64,000 bases of DNA from SURF-28 sp034521465 (GCA_034521465.1 JAXHMN010000016.1:620001-684000); one strand, 5' to 3'; positions 1-10,125 are shown, counted from the first letter of the stretch. Notes: generated from the sequence alone by a model not told the origin. Numbers and translations are program-made.

Positions 1-581
1 AGGGTGTTGAAGAAGCGCTCACTTATCTCGGAATCAATGACGCAAAGTTTGAAATAAAATTTGCTATTGAAAAAGTTACAGATAAGACAGATGAGTTTAT
101 TGTTATTGATAACAGCAAAGTTAAGGTTACCTTGAGGGGCGCCGACAAAATTGAATTTTATCTTTCAACAAATTTAGGGGAAGATCCGAAACCGTTACAT
201 AAAGTTGCTTCGGGTGGAGAAGTCTCCCGCGTAATGCTTTCGCTTAAGACGATCCTTGCAAAAAATGATAAACTTCCGCTATTAATATTTGATGAGATTG
301 ATACCGGGGTAAGTGGCAGAATTGCTCAGAAAGTCGGTCAATCTTTGAAAACTCTTTCAACTTATCATCAAATTATTGCAATAACACACCTTCCCCAAAT
401 AGCCGGACTTGCTAAACATCATTACTATGTTCAAAAATCCGAAAAGGAAAATCGTTCTGTAACCACAATTAAAAAACTAACTGAGGAAGAAAAAATAAAA
501 GAAGTAGCAAAGTTACTTGGCGGTGAGGTAATTACAGACGCTAATCTCAAAAGTGCCAAAGAGTTGATGAATATCAACTAA
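1..581 (+). CDS. recN: DNA repair protein RecN, C-terminal part
   Basis: Only the last 192 codons are present; the reading frame is open from base 3, so the gene starts outside the window. RecN is an SMC-like ATPase of double-strand break repair. Visible are the ABC signature VASGGEVSRVMLSLK, a Walker B LLIFDEIDTGVSG and the switch histidine in ITHLPQIAGLA, in the order and spacing of RecN and SMC heads. The C-terminus ends about where RecN proteins normally end. The Walker A and coiled coils lie upstream of the window. Identification is firm from the signature motifs. Confidence 0.93.
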   Translation, partial: GVEEALTYLGINDAKFEIKFAIEKVTDKTDEFIVIDNSKVKVTLRGADKIEFYLSTNLGEDPKPLHKVASGGEVSRVMLSLKTILAKNDKLPLLIFDEIDTGVSGRIAQKVGQSLKTLSTYHQIIAITHLPQIAGLAKHHYYVQKSEKENRSVTTIKKLTEEEKIKEVAKLLGGEVITDANLKSAKELMNIN

Positions 582-634
582 AACCAAATAAGAAAAAACT
601 ATATTTTAGAATATATTTTTAAAAGGGAGACAAC

Positions 635-1696
635 ATGAAAAAATCTTATAATTTGTTTTTAAAGTCCTTCTTAATTTTATTGACCGGCGTGGTAATTAAT
701 ATAAGCGCACAGGATCTCGAAGAGACTCTCTCAAATCTTTCTGCCGATGCAGCCGGAGCTTATGTTGCACCAATCGTTACCGGGTTTGGTTCTAATTTAA
801 ATTCCGGTTGGTTTTCCTATCCTCCCGATCCGGTAAAACTAGGGTTCACTTTGCGCGCAAGGGTAGTGGGAACCGCAACCTTTTTCTCCGATGAGGATGA
901 AAACTTTACAGCAACCGGAAATTTTAGATATAACTCACAACAAGCAGATGCCATTCTTAGAAATTCAGGTCTTCAACCCGGAACTGCAAACTATAACAAT
1001 GCAAGAAATGCACTTCTTTCGCAAGAGTGGTCGGTTACTTTCAGCGGTCCGACGATTATCGGAAGCGAAGATGAATTTTTAAGAGTAAGATTCAGCGGTG
1101 GTTCAGTTGGAGGTCAACAAATTCAGCCGTATGAAGAAGTTTTAGAAGATGTGTACGGATATCTTGATGGTCTTTCACTATTTCCTTCCGGCAATATTCA
1201 ATTGACTGCCGGAACGGTAATGGGCACTAACTTAGTTTTTAGATGGTTCCCTTCAATAGATATTGAGGACTTAGGTAAGTTTTCATTTTTTGGTATTGGT
1301 GCTGTTCATAACATTAATGTTTGGATGAAGAAACCTCTTCCGGTGGATATTAGTGTTGGCGGGTTTTATCAAAGTTTAGAAGTTGGTGATGTCTTTGGAA
1401 GCAGCGCAACTCAATTCAGTTTATATCTGAGTAAAACTTTTGGAGGCATTTTTGCCGCTACTCCTTACATTGGCTTGTCTACCGAAAGTTCGACTACTAC
1501 CGTGTCCTATCAGTATAGTTACGATACTCCGGCGGGTCCGGAAACAGTTGACGTTGAGTTTGATCTGGAAGGTAAGAATAATTTTGGCTTTACTGCCGGA
1601 CTCTCACTAAAATTAGCAATCATTAATTTGAATGTTGATTACAAAGCCGCTAATAGCGGTACAATTACCGCGGGGCTTTCGTTTGGTATTTTGTAA
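635..1696 (+). CDS. DUF6588 family secreted protein
   Basis: A 353-residue protein with a Sec signal peptide (KK near the start, hydrophobic stretch, likely cleavage after the ISA of residues 23-25). The body begins LSADAAGAYVAPIVTGFG and is rich in alternating hydrophobic, Gly and aromatic residues, ending in a hydrophobic strand-like tail (TAGLSFGIL), which suggests an outer-membrane beta-barrel. The N-terminal block resembles DUF6588 proteins of Bacteroidota, whose function is unknown. A good ribosome site (AAGGGAG) lies 8 bases before ATG, and a strong hairpin terminator follows, so it is probably a single-gene unit. No function can be assigned. Confidence 0.7.
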   Translation: MKKSYNLFLKSFLILLTGVVINISAQDLEETLSNLSADAAGAYVAPIVTGFGSNLNSGWFSYPPDPVKLGFTLRARVVGTATFFSDEDENFTATGNFRYNSQQADAILRNSGLQPGTANYNNARNALLSQEWSVTFSGPTIIGSEDEFLRVRFSGGSVGGQQIQPYEEVLEDVYGYLDGLSLFPSGNIQLTAGTVMGTNLVFRWFPSIDIEDLGKFSFFGIGAVHNINVWMKKPLPVDISVGGFYQSLEVGDVFGSSATQFSLYLSKTFGGIFAATPYIGLSTESSTTTVSYQYSYDTPAGPETVDVEFDLEGKNNFGFTAGLSLKLAIINLNVDYKAANSGTITAGLSFGIL

Positions 1697-1700
1697 TTAG

Positions 1701-1747
1701 AAAAGCGGGTTGACTGGTCAATATGAGTTTAACCCGCTTTTATTTTT
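1701..1747 (+). terminator. Rho-independent terminator
   Basis: An 11-bp perfect stem (AAAAGCGGGTT / AACCCGCTTTT, arms 1701-1711 and 1731-1741) with a 19-base loop runs into a T-rich tract. It starts 5 bases after the stop of the DUF6588 gene. The A-rich left arm means it could also act on the opposite strand, but no opposing gene is near. Confidence 0.85.
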
Positions 1748-1871
1748 CATTATAAGCAATTCAATAAGCTGCCTTTTTATTTTCTTCTTTTGACGATTCA
1801 GTATTAATTGACTTATATTGTTCCAGCAAAATCAATAAAATTAATCGAACAAATTAAGCAGTCGTTTTTGC

Positions 1872-3002
1872 ATGAAAGAACTTGCTGTCTATATTCACAT
1901 CCCGTTTTGCGATCACAAATGTATTTATTGTGATTTTTATTCGATTATTAATTACAAAAATATAAATGAGTATCTTCATCCATTAACGAAAGAAATCAAT
2001 AATAGTGCCCAAAAATATGAGCGGGAAAGAGAGGTTATATCAATATTTTTTGGCGGTGGTACTCCTTCTTTTATGAACCCGGAATATATTTCAGAAATTA
2101 TTACCGCTATTAGGAATAATTTTCAGGTAAATAACGATGTTGAAATAACGCTCGAAACGAATCCCGGAACAGTTACCGAAAAGAAATTGCAAGACTTCAA
2201 ATCTGCGGGCATTAACCGAATTAGTATCGGTGTGCAGTCATTTGATAATAAAGAATTGGAATTTCTCACACGTATCCACAATTCTCAGACAGCAGTCAAT
2301 ACGGTTGAAGCGGCATCGAATGCCGGTTTTAACGATATCAATATTGATCTGATTTTTAATCTGCCCAATCAAACAAAAGATATTTGGAAAGAAAATTTAG
2401 AGATTGCATGTAGTTTACCTATCACCCACATTTCAGCTTACAGTTTAATTTTAGAACGAGGAACCATTCTAAATAAAATGGTACTCGACGGAAAGGTCAA
2501 ATTACAGGACTCCGATTATGATGCCGATCTTTATGAATCCACAATAGAATTTTTAACCGGAAAAAACTTTATTCAATACGAGGTTTCGAATTTTTGTTTA
2601 CAGGGTTATGAGTGTAAACACAATAACGCTTATTGGCGTTACAGTGATTACCTTGGCTTTGGTACAAGCGCTCACTCATTTATTAATGGAAAACGCTGGT
2701 GGAATTATTCTTCATTAAATTTTTATATAGAAAAAATAAAGAAAGGGAATGACGCAATTGCCGGAGAAGAAATTTTAACTCAAGATCAAATGCACGATGA
2801 ATACGTAATGTTAGCAATGCGGAGTAAAGGATTAGATGTTGTTGACTATAAAAAAAGGTTCAACTCGCCTTGGTTAGTGAAAAGTAAATCTCACTTCGAT
2901 CAATTAAAAACGGATGGTTATTTATCAATCGACGATAATTTTATTAAATTTACACCAAAAGGGTATGCCCTCTGTGATGAGATACTTGCCAAAATTTTAT
3001 AA
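1872..3002 (+). CDS. hemW: Radical SAM heme chaperone HemW
   Basis: HemW is a radical SAM protein related to oxygen-independent coproporphyrinogen oxidase that binds and delivers heme. The CxxxCxxC iron-sulfur motif is C13, C17, C20 within IPFCDHKCIYCDFYS; HemW-type proteins carry this short form without the extended motif of HemN. The SAM-binding GGGTPS is at residues 61-66, followed by LETNPGT and RISIGVQSF, both typical. The length of 376 residues fits. The C-terminal HemN-type domain (residues 300-376) is complete. No good ribosome site is visible before the ATG. Confidence 0.92.
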   Translation: MKELAVYIHIPFCDHKCIYCDFYSIINYKNINEYLHPLTKEINNSAQKYEREREVISIFFGGGTPSFMNPEYISEIITAIRNNFQVNNDVEITLETNPGTVTEKKLQDFKSAGINRISIGVQSFDNKELEFLTRIHNSQTAVNTVEAASNAGFNDINIDLIFNLPNQTKDIWKENLEIACSLPITHISAYSLILERGTILNKMVLDGKVKLQDSDYDADLYESTIEFLTGKNFIQYEVSNFCLQGYECKHNNAYWRYSDYLGFGTSAHSFINGKRWWNYSSLNFYIEKIKKGNDAIAGEEILTQDQMHDEYVMLAMRSKGLDVVDYKKRFNSPWLVKSKSHFDQLKTDGYLSIDDNFIKFTPKGYALCDEILAKIL

Positions 3003-3027
3003 TTGTTAATAAATCCGAAGGTTAATT

Positions 3028-4263
3028 ATGCTCAAACTTCAGCTTCATTGGCAAATTTTAATCGGTTTCTTTGTAGCAATTCTAGTTGGATTGTATTTGA
3101 CTGAATATGTTGAATACGTAACCTGGATGGGAGATTTATTTTTAAGAGCTCTCAATATGGTAATCGTCCCGCTAATCTTAAGTTCAATAGTTTCTGGTGT
3201 TGCTAACATTGGATCGGGTGAGAGTTTGGGACGGCTTGGGGCAAAAACCCTTGGCTATTACTTAACCACAAGTACTTTTGCAATTATAGTCGGATTGTTA
3301 TTTGTCAATTTATTGCAACCGGGTGTAGGCGCAGATTTAGGACTGAGCAAGGAAGTTGAAGAGTTAGCTGTCGTTAAAAAATCGTTTGGTGATACTCTTT
3401 TGGAAATTGTTCCTACTAATATTTTTGAATCGTTTATGAATTCCGATATGCTGCAGATAATTTTCTTTTCGATCATCTTCGGTTTCTTCATAACAAAAAT
3501 TGAAGATCGGTACAGCACACATCTCACTGATCTGTTTAATGCAACTTTTGAAGTGATGATGAAAATTACAATGGTTGTTATAAAGTTTGCTCCTTTAGGA
3601 ATTTTGGGAATTGTTGCTGGAATTGTAGCTGAACAAGCCGGTGATCCTGGCGCTTTAATCGATATGGTTGGCAGGCTTGGTTTATACATGGCGGCTGTCT
3701 TTTTTGCTTTAGTTGTGCATGCAACTGTTACGTTACCGTTGATATTAAAATTCGTAGCGAAGGTTAATCCTTGGTTGCACTTAAAAGCAATGACAACACC
3801 ACTGCTCACAGCATTTTCAACTTCCTCATCAAACGCAACACTGCCTTTAACAATGAAGGCAGTTGAAAATGATGTCGGTGTTTCAAATAAAATCACAAGT
3901 TTTACTTTGCCGCTAGGCGCAACTGTAAATATGGATGGAACGGCGTTATATGAGTGCGTTGCCGCAATGTTTATTGCCCAAGCATATGGAGTCGATCTAG
4001 GATTGTTAGAACAAGCAATTGTTGTTTTTACAGCGCTGCTTGCTTCAATTGGCGCTGCGGGTATCCCGATGGCGGGGTTAGTAACAATAACAATTATACT
4101 TTCCGCGGTCGGTTTACCGCTGGAAGGTGTTGGATTAATTCTTTCGGTTGATCGAATTTTAGATATGTGCAGAACTACCGTTAACGTTTGGAGCGATAGC
4201 TGCGGTGCAGCCCTAATAGCTAAAACGGAAGGTGAATCACTTAATGTTGATACAGGAGTTTAA
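3028..4263 (+). CDS. Dicarboxylate/amino acid:cation symporter (DAACS family)
   Basis: An inner-membrane glutamate/C4-dicarboxylate symporter of the GltP/DctA family. The 411 residues contain the serine-rich re-entrant loop TSSSNATLPLT near residue 267, the NMDGT motif at 301-305 that binds sodium, and a second re-entrant loop and TM8 block (DRILDMCRTTVNVWSD) where the family has its substrate-binding Asp/Arg and Asn. Substrate (glutamate, aspartate or a C4-dicarboxylate) cannot be read off safely. Its stop codon is directly abutted by the proC start, so the two are co-transcribed, which loosely fits glutamate uptake next to proline synthesis. Confidence 0.9.
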   Translation: MLKLQLHWQILIGFFVAILVGLYLTEYVEYVTWMGDLFLRALNMVIVPLILSSIVSGVANIGSGESLGRLGAKTLGYYLTTSTFAIIVGLLFVNLLQPGVGADLGLSKEVEELAVVKKSFGDTLLEIVPTNIFESFMNSDMLQIIFFSIIFGFFITKIEDRYSTHLTDLFNATFEVMMKITMVVIKFAPLGILGIVAGIVAEQAGDPGALIDMVGRLGLYMAAVFFALVVHATVTLPLILKFVAKVNPWLHLKAMTTPLLTAFSTSSSNATLPLTMKAVENDVGVSNKITSFTLPLGATVNMDGTALYECVAAMFIAQAYGVDLGLLEQAIVVFTALLASIGAAGIPMAGLVTITIILSAVGLPLEGVGLILSVDRILDMCRTTVNVWSDSCGAALIAKTEGESLNVDTGV

Positions 4264-5079
4264 ATGAGCATAAAAGATAAAATCGCGATTTTAGGTGGCG
4301 GCAATATCGGTTACGCAATTGCTAAAGGGTTGACCGACTCTCAGAAAATTAAGAAAGAGGATATCCTTATTACTCGAAGAAGCAAAAATGCAATTACCGA
4401 AATGAGAAAAGCCGGCTACAATGTTTCTAACAATAATATTTCTGCCGTAAAAAATACGAGTGTAATAATTATTGCTGTTACTCCTCAACAATTGGACGGG
4501 TTGATTCAACAAATCAAAGGAGTAATTATCGGGAGAAAGCATATAATATTTTCAACGGTTTCGGGTGTTTCAATAAAGCAAATAAAAAAGCTGATTGGAA
4601 AAAATGTTCCGGTCGTGAGAGTTATGCCAAATACAGCAATAGCAATTCGTGAATCAATGACTTGTATTGCATCGGATGAAAAGGATCGAAGAGGAAAGGA
4701 ACTTGCGGCTGAACTCTTTAATAATTTGGGAGAAACTGTAATTATTAAAGAAGATTTAATGGTACCGGCAACCGCACTTTGTGCATGCGGAACAGCTTTT
4801 TTCTTGAGAGCTATACGAGCTGCTTCGCAAGGGGGAATTGAAATTGGATTTCATTCGGAAGAAGCTTTATTCATGGCGGCTCAGACTGCCAAAGGCGCTG
4901 CCGAAATGCTGCTTAAAGAAAAAAATCATCCTGAAAAAGAAGTAGATAAAGTTACAACACCGATGGGTTGCACTATTGCCGGGTTAAATCACATGGAGCA
5001 TTCCGGCTTTAGTTCATCATTGATCAAAGGAATAGTTGTTTCGGCAGAAAAAGCAAAGACTCTTTACTCAAATGATTAA
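4264..5079 (+). CDS. proC: Pyrroline-5-carboxylate reductase
   Basis: Catalyses the last step of proline synthesis, NAD(P)H-dependent reduction of pyrroline-5-carboxylate. The nucleotide-binding GGGNIG lies at residues 11-16, VVRVMPNTA is the conserved mid-protein block, and the C-terminal signature region reads TTPMGCTIAGL, slightly divergent from the common TSPGGTTIAGL. At 271 residues the length is normal. ATG follows the upstream stop with no gap (TAAATG), implying translational coupling to the symporter. Confidence 0.93.
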   Translation: MSIKDKIAILGGGNIGYAIAKGLTDSQKIKKEDILITRRSKNAITEMRKAGYNVSNNNISAVKNTSVIIIAVTPQQLDGLIQQIKGVIIGRKHIIFSTVSGVSIKQIKKLIGKNVPVVRVMPNTAIAIRESMTCIASDEKDRRGKELAAELFNNLGETVIIKEDLMVPATALCACGTAFFLRAIRAASQGGIEIGFHSEEALFMAAQTAKGAAEMLLKEKNHPEKEVDKVTTPMGCTIAGLNHMEHSGFSSSLIKGIVVSAEKAKTLYSND

Positions 5080-5089
5080 ATAAGAATTG

Positions 5090-6397
5090 ATGAACAAGAA
5101 AATTCTTCGTCTCGCAATTCCTAATATTCTTAGTAATCTATCAGTTCCTTTGCTTAGCTCGGTTGATACGGCAATCGTCGGGCACCTCGATAAAGTTTCT
5201 TACCTCGGAGCTATTGCAGTCGGCTCGATGATTTTCAATTTTATTTATTGGGGATTCGGCTTTCTCCGAATGGGAACAACGGGTTTAACTGCTCAAGCAT
5301 TCGGTAGAAAGAATAACGAAGATATAATATTGTTATTAGCACGGGCACTTTCTGTTGCTGTAGCTGTTGCGGTAATCATTTTCGGTTTACAATATTTTAT
5401 CAAAGAAGTTAGTTTTTATTTGATTCAAGGAGGAGCGGAAGTTGAAAAATATGCCCGCTCCTATTTTGATATAAGAATCTTTGCAGCTCCGGCAACTTTA
5501 TCTCTCTATGCGTTTCACGGTTGGTTCCTTGGAATGCAGAATGCAAGATACCCGCTTTACCTAACAATTCTGGTCAACCTCTTAAACATCGGGTTTAATA
5601 TTTTATTTATCTATGGTTACGGAATGAACGTTGATGGTGTTGCGCTCGGGACTGTTTGCGCACAATATTCCGGATTATTTGCGGCAATTATTCTTTACTT
5701 GAAAAAATATAAGCGATATAGTTCTGCGCTTGTTTGGTCAAAGGTAATTGAATTTATTCCGCTTAAGAAATTTTTCAGTGTCAACGTTGATATTTTCATT
5801 CGTACGCTAAGTTTGATTTTTGCTTTCACTTTCTTCACCGCTGTTTCGGCTGATCTCGGAACTAATGTTTTAGCCGCAAACACAATTTTATTGCAGCTTT
5901 GGACTATACTTTCATATGGAATAGACGGCTTCGCTTTTGCTGCCGAAAGTTTGGTCGGTAAATACTTTGGTGCTAAGAATAAAGTAAAACTTAGATCTGC
6001 TATTAAGTATACTTTTGTTTGGGGTATAGGTCTCGGATTGTTTCTTTCGGTAATTTATTTCTTTTTTGATAAACAGATTCTTTGGCTATATACGGATAAA
6101 AAAGAGATCATTGCACTCGCTTCAACTTTTTATGTGTGGACGGTTATTGCACCGATTTCAAATTCTATCTGTTATATTTGGGACGGAATCTTTATCGGCG
6201 CAACTGCAACAAAACCTATGCGAAACTCAATGCTTATTAGTCTGGCTGTTTTCTTTTTACCGGTTTTTTATCTAACGGTGGATCACATCGGGAATCATGC
6301 ACTTTGGTTGGCGATGATTTTATTTATGGTTGCTCGTGGAATCACGCTTACGTTTTATGCCCCTAAACATATTTTCAAGGCAGCCGAAAAATTTTAG
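5090..6397 (+). CDS. MATE family multidrug/sodium exporter (DinF-like)
   Basis: An integral membrane protein of about 435 residues with roughly twelve hydrophobic segments and the internal two-fold repeat of MATE exporters. The N-terminal block RLAIPNILSNLSVPLLSSVDTAIVGHL matches DinF-type members in pattern. The frame also has a TTG one codon upstream, but ATG at this position is preferred. It lies 10 bases after proC. The substrate is unknown; DinF-group proteins are associated with drug or oxidative stress export. Confidence 0.88.
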   Translation: MNKKILRLAIPNILSNLSVPLLSSVDTAIVGHLDKVSYLGAIAVGSMIFNFIYWGFGFLRMGTTGLTAQAFGRKNNEDIILLLARALSVAVAVAVIIFGLQYFIKEVSFYLIQGGAEVEKYARSYFDIRIFAAPATLSLYAFHGWFLGMQNARYPLYLTILVNLLNIGFNILFIYGYGMNVDGVALGTVCAQYSGLFAAIILYLKKYKRYSSALVWSKVIEFIPLKKFFSVNVDIFIRTLSLIFAFTFFTAVSADLGTNVLAANTILLQLWTILSYGIDGFAFAAESLVGKYFGAKNKVKLRSAIKYTFVWGIGLGLFLSVIYFFFDKQILWLYTDKKEIIALASTFYVWTVIAPISNSICYIWDGIFIGATATKPMRNSMLISLAVFFLPVFYLTVDHIGNHALWLAMILFMVARGITLTFYAPKHIFKAAEKF

Positions 6398-6400
6398 TCC

Positions 6401-7090
6401 TTAAAAGAACGAATCAGTTGTATCTTCTTTCAACACTTCGGCAATCACAATCAGTTCTGCGAATAGATCTTTTGAAGAAATAATATTTGCCGGTTCAATA
6501 AAGTCCAGTCCGGCAAAATTCAAAGCTCGTGCAACCCATGTATTGCAAGTATTAAAAAGATGATATTTTTGTTCTCCCTCAAAATATTGTATCTCACCGT
6601 TTGCTTTTGACTCAATAAGTTTTGTGTTTCCCGAGGTGTCTTTTTGAAGAGTATTATTAATATAGATGCATAAAGAATCTAATTCATTATTTTTCAATTT
6701 AATTTTCAATGCGTAATCACTTCTTCTTACAATGTCTTCAATCGTACCAATCGCTGCTGCAAATCTTACCGTACTTTCTGTCGGGACTAAAATTGCACGG
6801 GCTGCAAGTGCTATGTCATATTCCGGGTCTAAGTAAAATACCCTATCTCCAAAACCAATATCAACATACTTCTTTTGGTTAAAATTATTTATAACCGGGA
6901 TGTGTGCGATTGTTATTTCGTTTACCGGTAAAATTATTCCGGTATGCCAGTAACTTTTTACAACATAGATATTTGTGGTTGAATAAGAAGAATCATTCTC
7001 GCCTTTTAAAGAAATGTTAGCAGCAATTAAGGCAAAGAAGAAAAAAAGAATGTACCTAATTTTATTTGAATAAAATGATCTCATATTCAT
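6401..7090 (-). CDS. DUF2459 family protein
   Basis: A 229-residue protein with an N-terminal hydrophobic segment (residues 11-28) serving as signal peptide or anchor. The body has the DUF2459/TIGR02117 landmarks: YWHTGIILP near residue 50, YVDIGFGDRVFYLDP near 75, and FNTCNTWVARAL near 180, with conserved His, Gly-Asp and Cys-Asn residues that suggest a hydrolase-like fold. The family has no proven function. It converges on the MATE gene with only 3 bases between stops. Confidence 0.75.
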   Translation of the reverse strand: MNMRSFYSNKIRYILFFFFALIAANISLKGENDSSYSTTNIYVVKSYWHTGIILPVNEITIAHIPVINNFNQKKYVDIGFGDRVFYLDPEYDIALAARAILVPTESTVRFAAAIGTIEDIVRRSDYALKIKLKNNELDSLCIYINNTLQKDTSGNTKLIESKANGEIQYFEGEQKYHLFNTCNTWVARALNFAGLDFIEPANIISSKDLFAELIVIAEVLKEDTTDSFF

Positions 7091-7170
7091 TTAGTCGTCC
7101 GCGAAATATTTATAAAGATAGTCAGAAAAATTAATTTTTGTTGAGTAAATGAATAGCAACGAAAGTAAAT

Positions 7171-7217
7171 ACGAAGTAATACTTAATAGATTGACATTAC
7201 TTCGTCCAAACTATATT
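7171..7217 (+). promoter_or_regulatory. Inverted repeat overlapping a possible promoter
   Basis: A perfect 10-bp inverted repeat, ACGAAGTAAT at 7171-7180 and ATTACTTCGT at 7196-7205, is separated by 15 bases. A TTGACA (7191-7196) abuts the right arm and TATATT (7212-7217) follows after 15 bases, shorter than the usual 17. It lies in the 177-base gap between the divergent DUF2459 and DUF4870 genes. It could be an operator or a leader hairpin; there is no T tract, so a terminator is unlikely. Confidence 0.4.
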
Positions 7218-7267
7218 TTGAATAATTAAATTAAATAGAGTCACCACAACAAGGAAAAAGAAAAAAT

Positions 7268-7621
7268 ATGGATACTCAACTATCAAAAGATGAAAGAATG
7301 TGGGCGATGCTCTGCCACATTTCGGCATTTGCTTTTTTTATATTTCCTGTTTTCGGAAATATTATAGGACCATTGATTATTTGGTTGATAAAAAAAGAAG
7401 AATATCCTTTCGTGGATCAGCAAGGAAAAGAATCGCTGAATTTCCAAATTTCGATTACAATTTACTCACTTGCGGCGGTGTTGTTGAGTATAATTTTAAT
7501 CGGGATACCAATATTAATTGCTCTCTTCTTTTTTGATTTTGTTCTGGTTGTTGTTGCCGCCATCAAAGCTAATGATGGATTCGATTACAAGTATCCACTT
7601 TCTATTCAACTTATTCGATAA
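7268..7621 (+). CDS. DUF4870 domain membrane protein
   Basis: A 117-residue integral membrane protein with three hydrophobic segments (about residues 13-37, 60-80 and 82-98). The start SKDERMWAMLCHISAF and the block NIIGPLIIWLIKKEEYPFVDQQGKESLNFQ in pattern are characteristic of the DUF4870 (Tic20-like) family, which has no established role. An AAGGAA lies about 13 bases before ATG. The next gene begins 21 bases downstream. Confidence 0.85.
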   Translation: MDTQLSKDERMWAMLCHISAFAFFIFPVFGNIIGPLIIWLIKKEEYPFVDQQGKESLNFQISITIYSLAAVLLSIILIGIPILIALFFFDFVLVVVAAIKANDGFDYKYPLSIQLIR

Positions 7622-7641
7622 TAAAAATTTTTGGGGGATCA

Positions 7642-10067
7642 ATGTCTCGCCTTCTTATTATTCTGCTTTTAGTTACATCAATTTATGCGTCTGAGAATTA
7701 CAAACAAATTAAAATATTTGGTTCGCACTCAGAGATCAAACAAGTTATTGATTTAGGAATTGCGCTCGATCACGCACACAAATCAAAAGATGGTGGAATT
7801 GTTGTTTTTGTTTCTGATGATGAATTCGAACGACTAACAAAATTAAATATTCGCACCGAAATATTGATCGACGATTGGAAAAAGCATTATGAGCAGAGAA
7901 GAAAATTAACAAAGAGTGAACGCGATCAATTACTGCTGCAGACTGCAGCAAATTATAATGTCACCAATTTTGAATTCGGCAGCATGGGTGGATTTTATAC
8001 TCTCGAAGAGGTGAATACAAAAATTGAAGAATTATTACAGAACTATCCAAGTCTTGTTGGTGGATTGGAAGTAATCGGTCAAACTCATGAAGGACGAAAT
8101 ATTTTTGCTTTCAAAGTTTCTGATAATCCGGATGTCGATGAAGATGAACCGGAAGTTCTTTACACCGCACTTCATCATGCGCGTGAACCTGAAAGTATGA
8201 TGCAGATGTTTTACTTTTATTCAATATCTGCTAGATAATTACGAAACTAATGATGAAGTAAAATATTTAGTCGAAAACAGAGAAATGTATTTTATTCCAG
8301 TTGTCAACCCGGATGGTTATGCATATAATGAACAGATTGATACAAGCGGTGGTGGAATGTGGAGAAAGAACAGAAGCAACAACGGTGACGGCACTTACGG
8401 AGTTGACCTAAACAGAAATTACGGACCGGAAGAATATTGGGACGCGCCGAATGGTGGTTCCTCAACTAATACCTCCTCAGCTACTTACAGAGGAACCGAA
8501 CCTTTCTCCGAGCCGGAATTAATCGCAATTCGGGAATTCCTCAACAACCGTGAGATTCGAGCATGTTTAAACTACCATACTTACAGCAATCTCCTAATTT
8601 ATCCTTATGGCGCTCTTGTGCAAGAAACACCCGACTCCAATATTTTCAGAGAATTTGCTGTCGATATGACAGCAGAAAATTATTACTCAATTGGTACAGA
8701 CCAACAAACTGTTGATTACTCAACACGCGGAAACAGCGATGACTATATGTATGATGGTGAACCCGGAAGAGAAAAGATTTTTGCAATGACTCCCGAAGTC
8801 GGAAATTTTGATGACGGTTTTTGGCCTGAAGAAGATAGAATAATTCCTCTTGCTGAAGAAAATCTTTTACCGAATCTTTATTATGCGAATATAGTTGGTG
8901 GTTATCCAGTAGTAAAAAATATTAAAGTAGATAAAGAGTTTGTTCTGCACGGAGAAGAATTCTTACTCACACCATTAATCAAGAACAAGGGATTGAGTGA
9001 AACCGGTCAGTTTGAAATTTCCATCTTGCCACTCAACACATCGGTTGAAATAATCGGTGAAAATTCAATTGCAATCGAAAATATTGAAGAACGAGCCGAG
9101 ATTATTGCTGAACCGGGATTTAACATTCAAGTTTATTCGGAACATAATCTAGAAGAATTATCTTTTGAAATCTCTATTAAGCAGAATGATTTAACGCGTC
9201 GCAGAGATACTGTTAAAGTAAAACTCGGAGTGCCAATTGTTCTTCTTGAAGACAATGCAGATAGTCTTGAATTATATTGGGATTCTCCGGGATTTACAAC
9301 TGATTGGGGAGTAACCGATAAATACGCTTACAGCGGAGATAAATCTTATACCGACAGCAGATATGGGAACTATACCAGTTCTAATGAAACAAGTCTTACG
9401 CTGCTAGAAGAAATCGATCTTACGGGTCTTGGAAATGCGTACCTTTCGTTCTGGACGAGATATCAAATTGAATCTGTTTATGACGGCGGAGTTGTTGGAA
9501 TCTCTGCGGACTCGGGTGCAACTTGGAATTATGTCGGTGGAAATCTGGCAAAACCGATTGAGAACTATTTCCCAGATTGGTACGAATATGATTTTACCCG
9601 ACTGATTTAATTTACACCGGAGGTTTATTTGAATGGCAAAGGGAAGAAGTTAATTTATCAAATTATTTGGGTGAGAGTATACTTGTAAAATTTACGTTCT
9701 ATAGTGATAGCTATCTTTCAATGGACGGCTGGTACATCGACGACATAAAGGTTGTTACCTACGACTTTTCAACTGAGATTAGCGACAGCGAAGAAATTGT
9801 ATATCAATTCAAGTTAGAGCAAAATTATCCGAATCCTTTTAATCCAACTACAAAAATCAATTACCAAATTCCGGAAAGCGGCACGTTTCACTCAAAGTTT
9901 ACGATCTGCTCGGAAGAGAAGTTGGAGAACTTGTGAATGAAACTCAAATAGCAGGGAATCATTCCGTCGAATTTTCATCAAAAAACCTTTTTTCAAGCGG
10001 AATTTATTTTTACCGTTTGGAAAGCGGAAAATATTCACAAACCCGTAAAATGTTGCTTCTCAAGTAA
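7642..10067 (+). CDS. Secreted M14 zinc carboxypeptidase with T9SS sorting domain, frameshifted
   Basis: The restored product is about 808 residues: signal peptide (1-16), propeptide-like region, M14 catalytic domain, an immune-inhibitor-like beta domain (LTGLGNAYLSFWTRYQ) and a C-terminal type IX secretion sorting domain beginning QNYPNPFNPTTKI. Zinc ligands are the HxxE of HHAREPE (residues 178-184) and the His of NYHTYSNLLIYPYG; the catalytic Glu is in MTPEVGNF. Three single-base changes break it: one extra T in 8215-8218, one base missing near 9600, and one missing near 9885. Undoing all three gives a continuous frame to the stop at 10065. Start ATG has a GGGGGAT site. It would be exported and digest peptides from their C-termini. 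Confidence 0.82.
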
Positions 10068-10125
10068 TTACAAGTAAACATTTCTTGATAATTCCGTAAT
10101 TTAGTGTTAAATTTAATATTCTAAT

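Noticed and set aside
3258..3896. 212-codon minus-strand frame inside the dicarboxylate symporter
   Set aside because: It overlaps a well-supported conserved gene completely, lacks domains or a ribosome site, and its composition follows the opposite strand.
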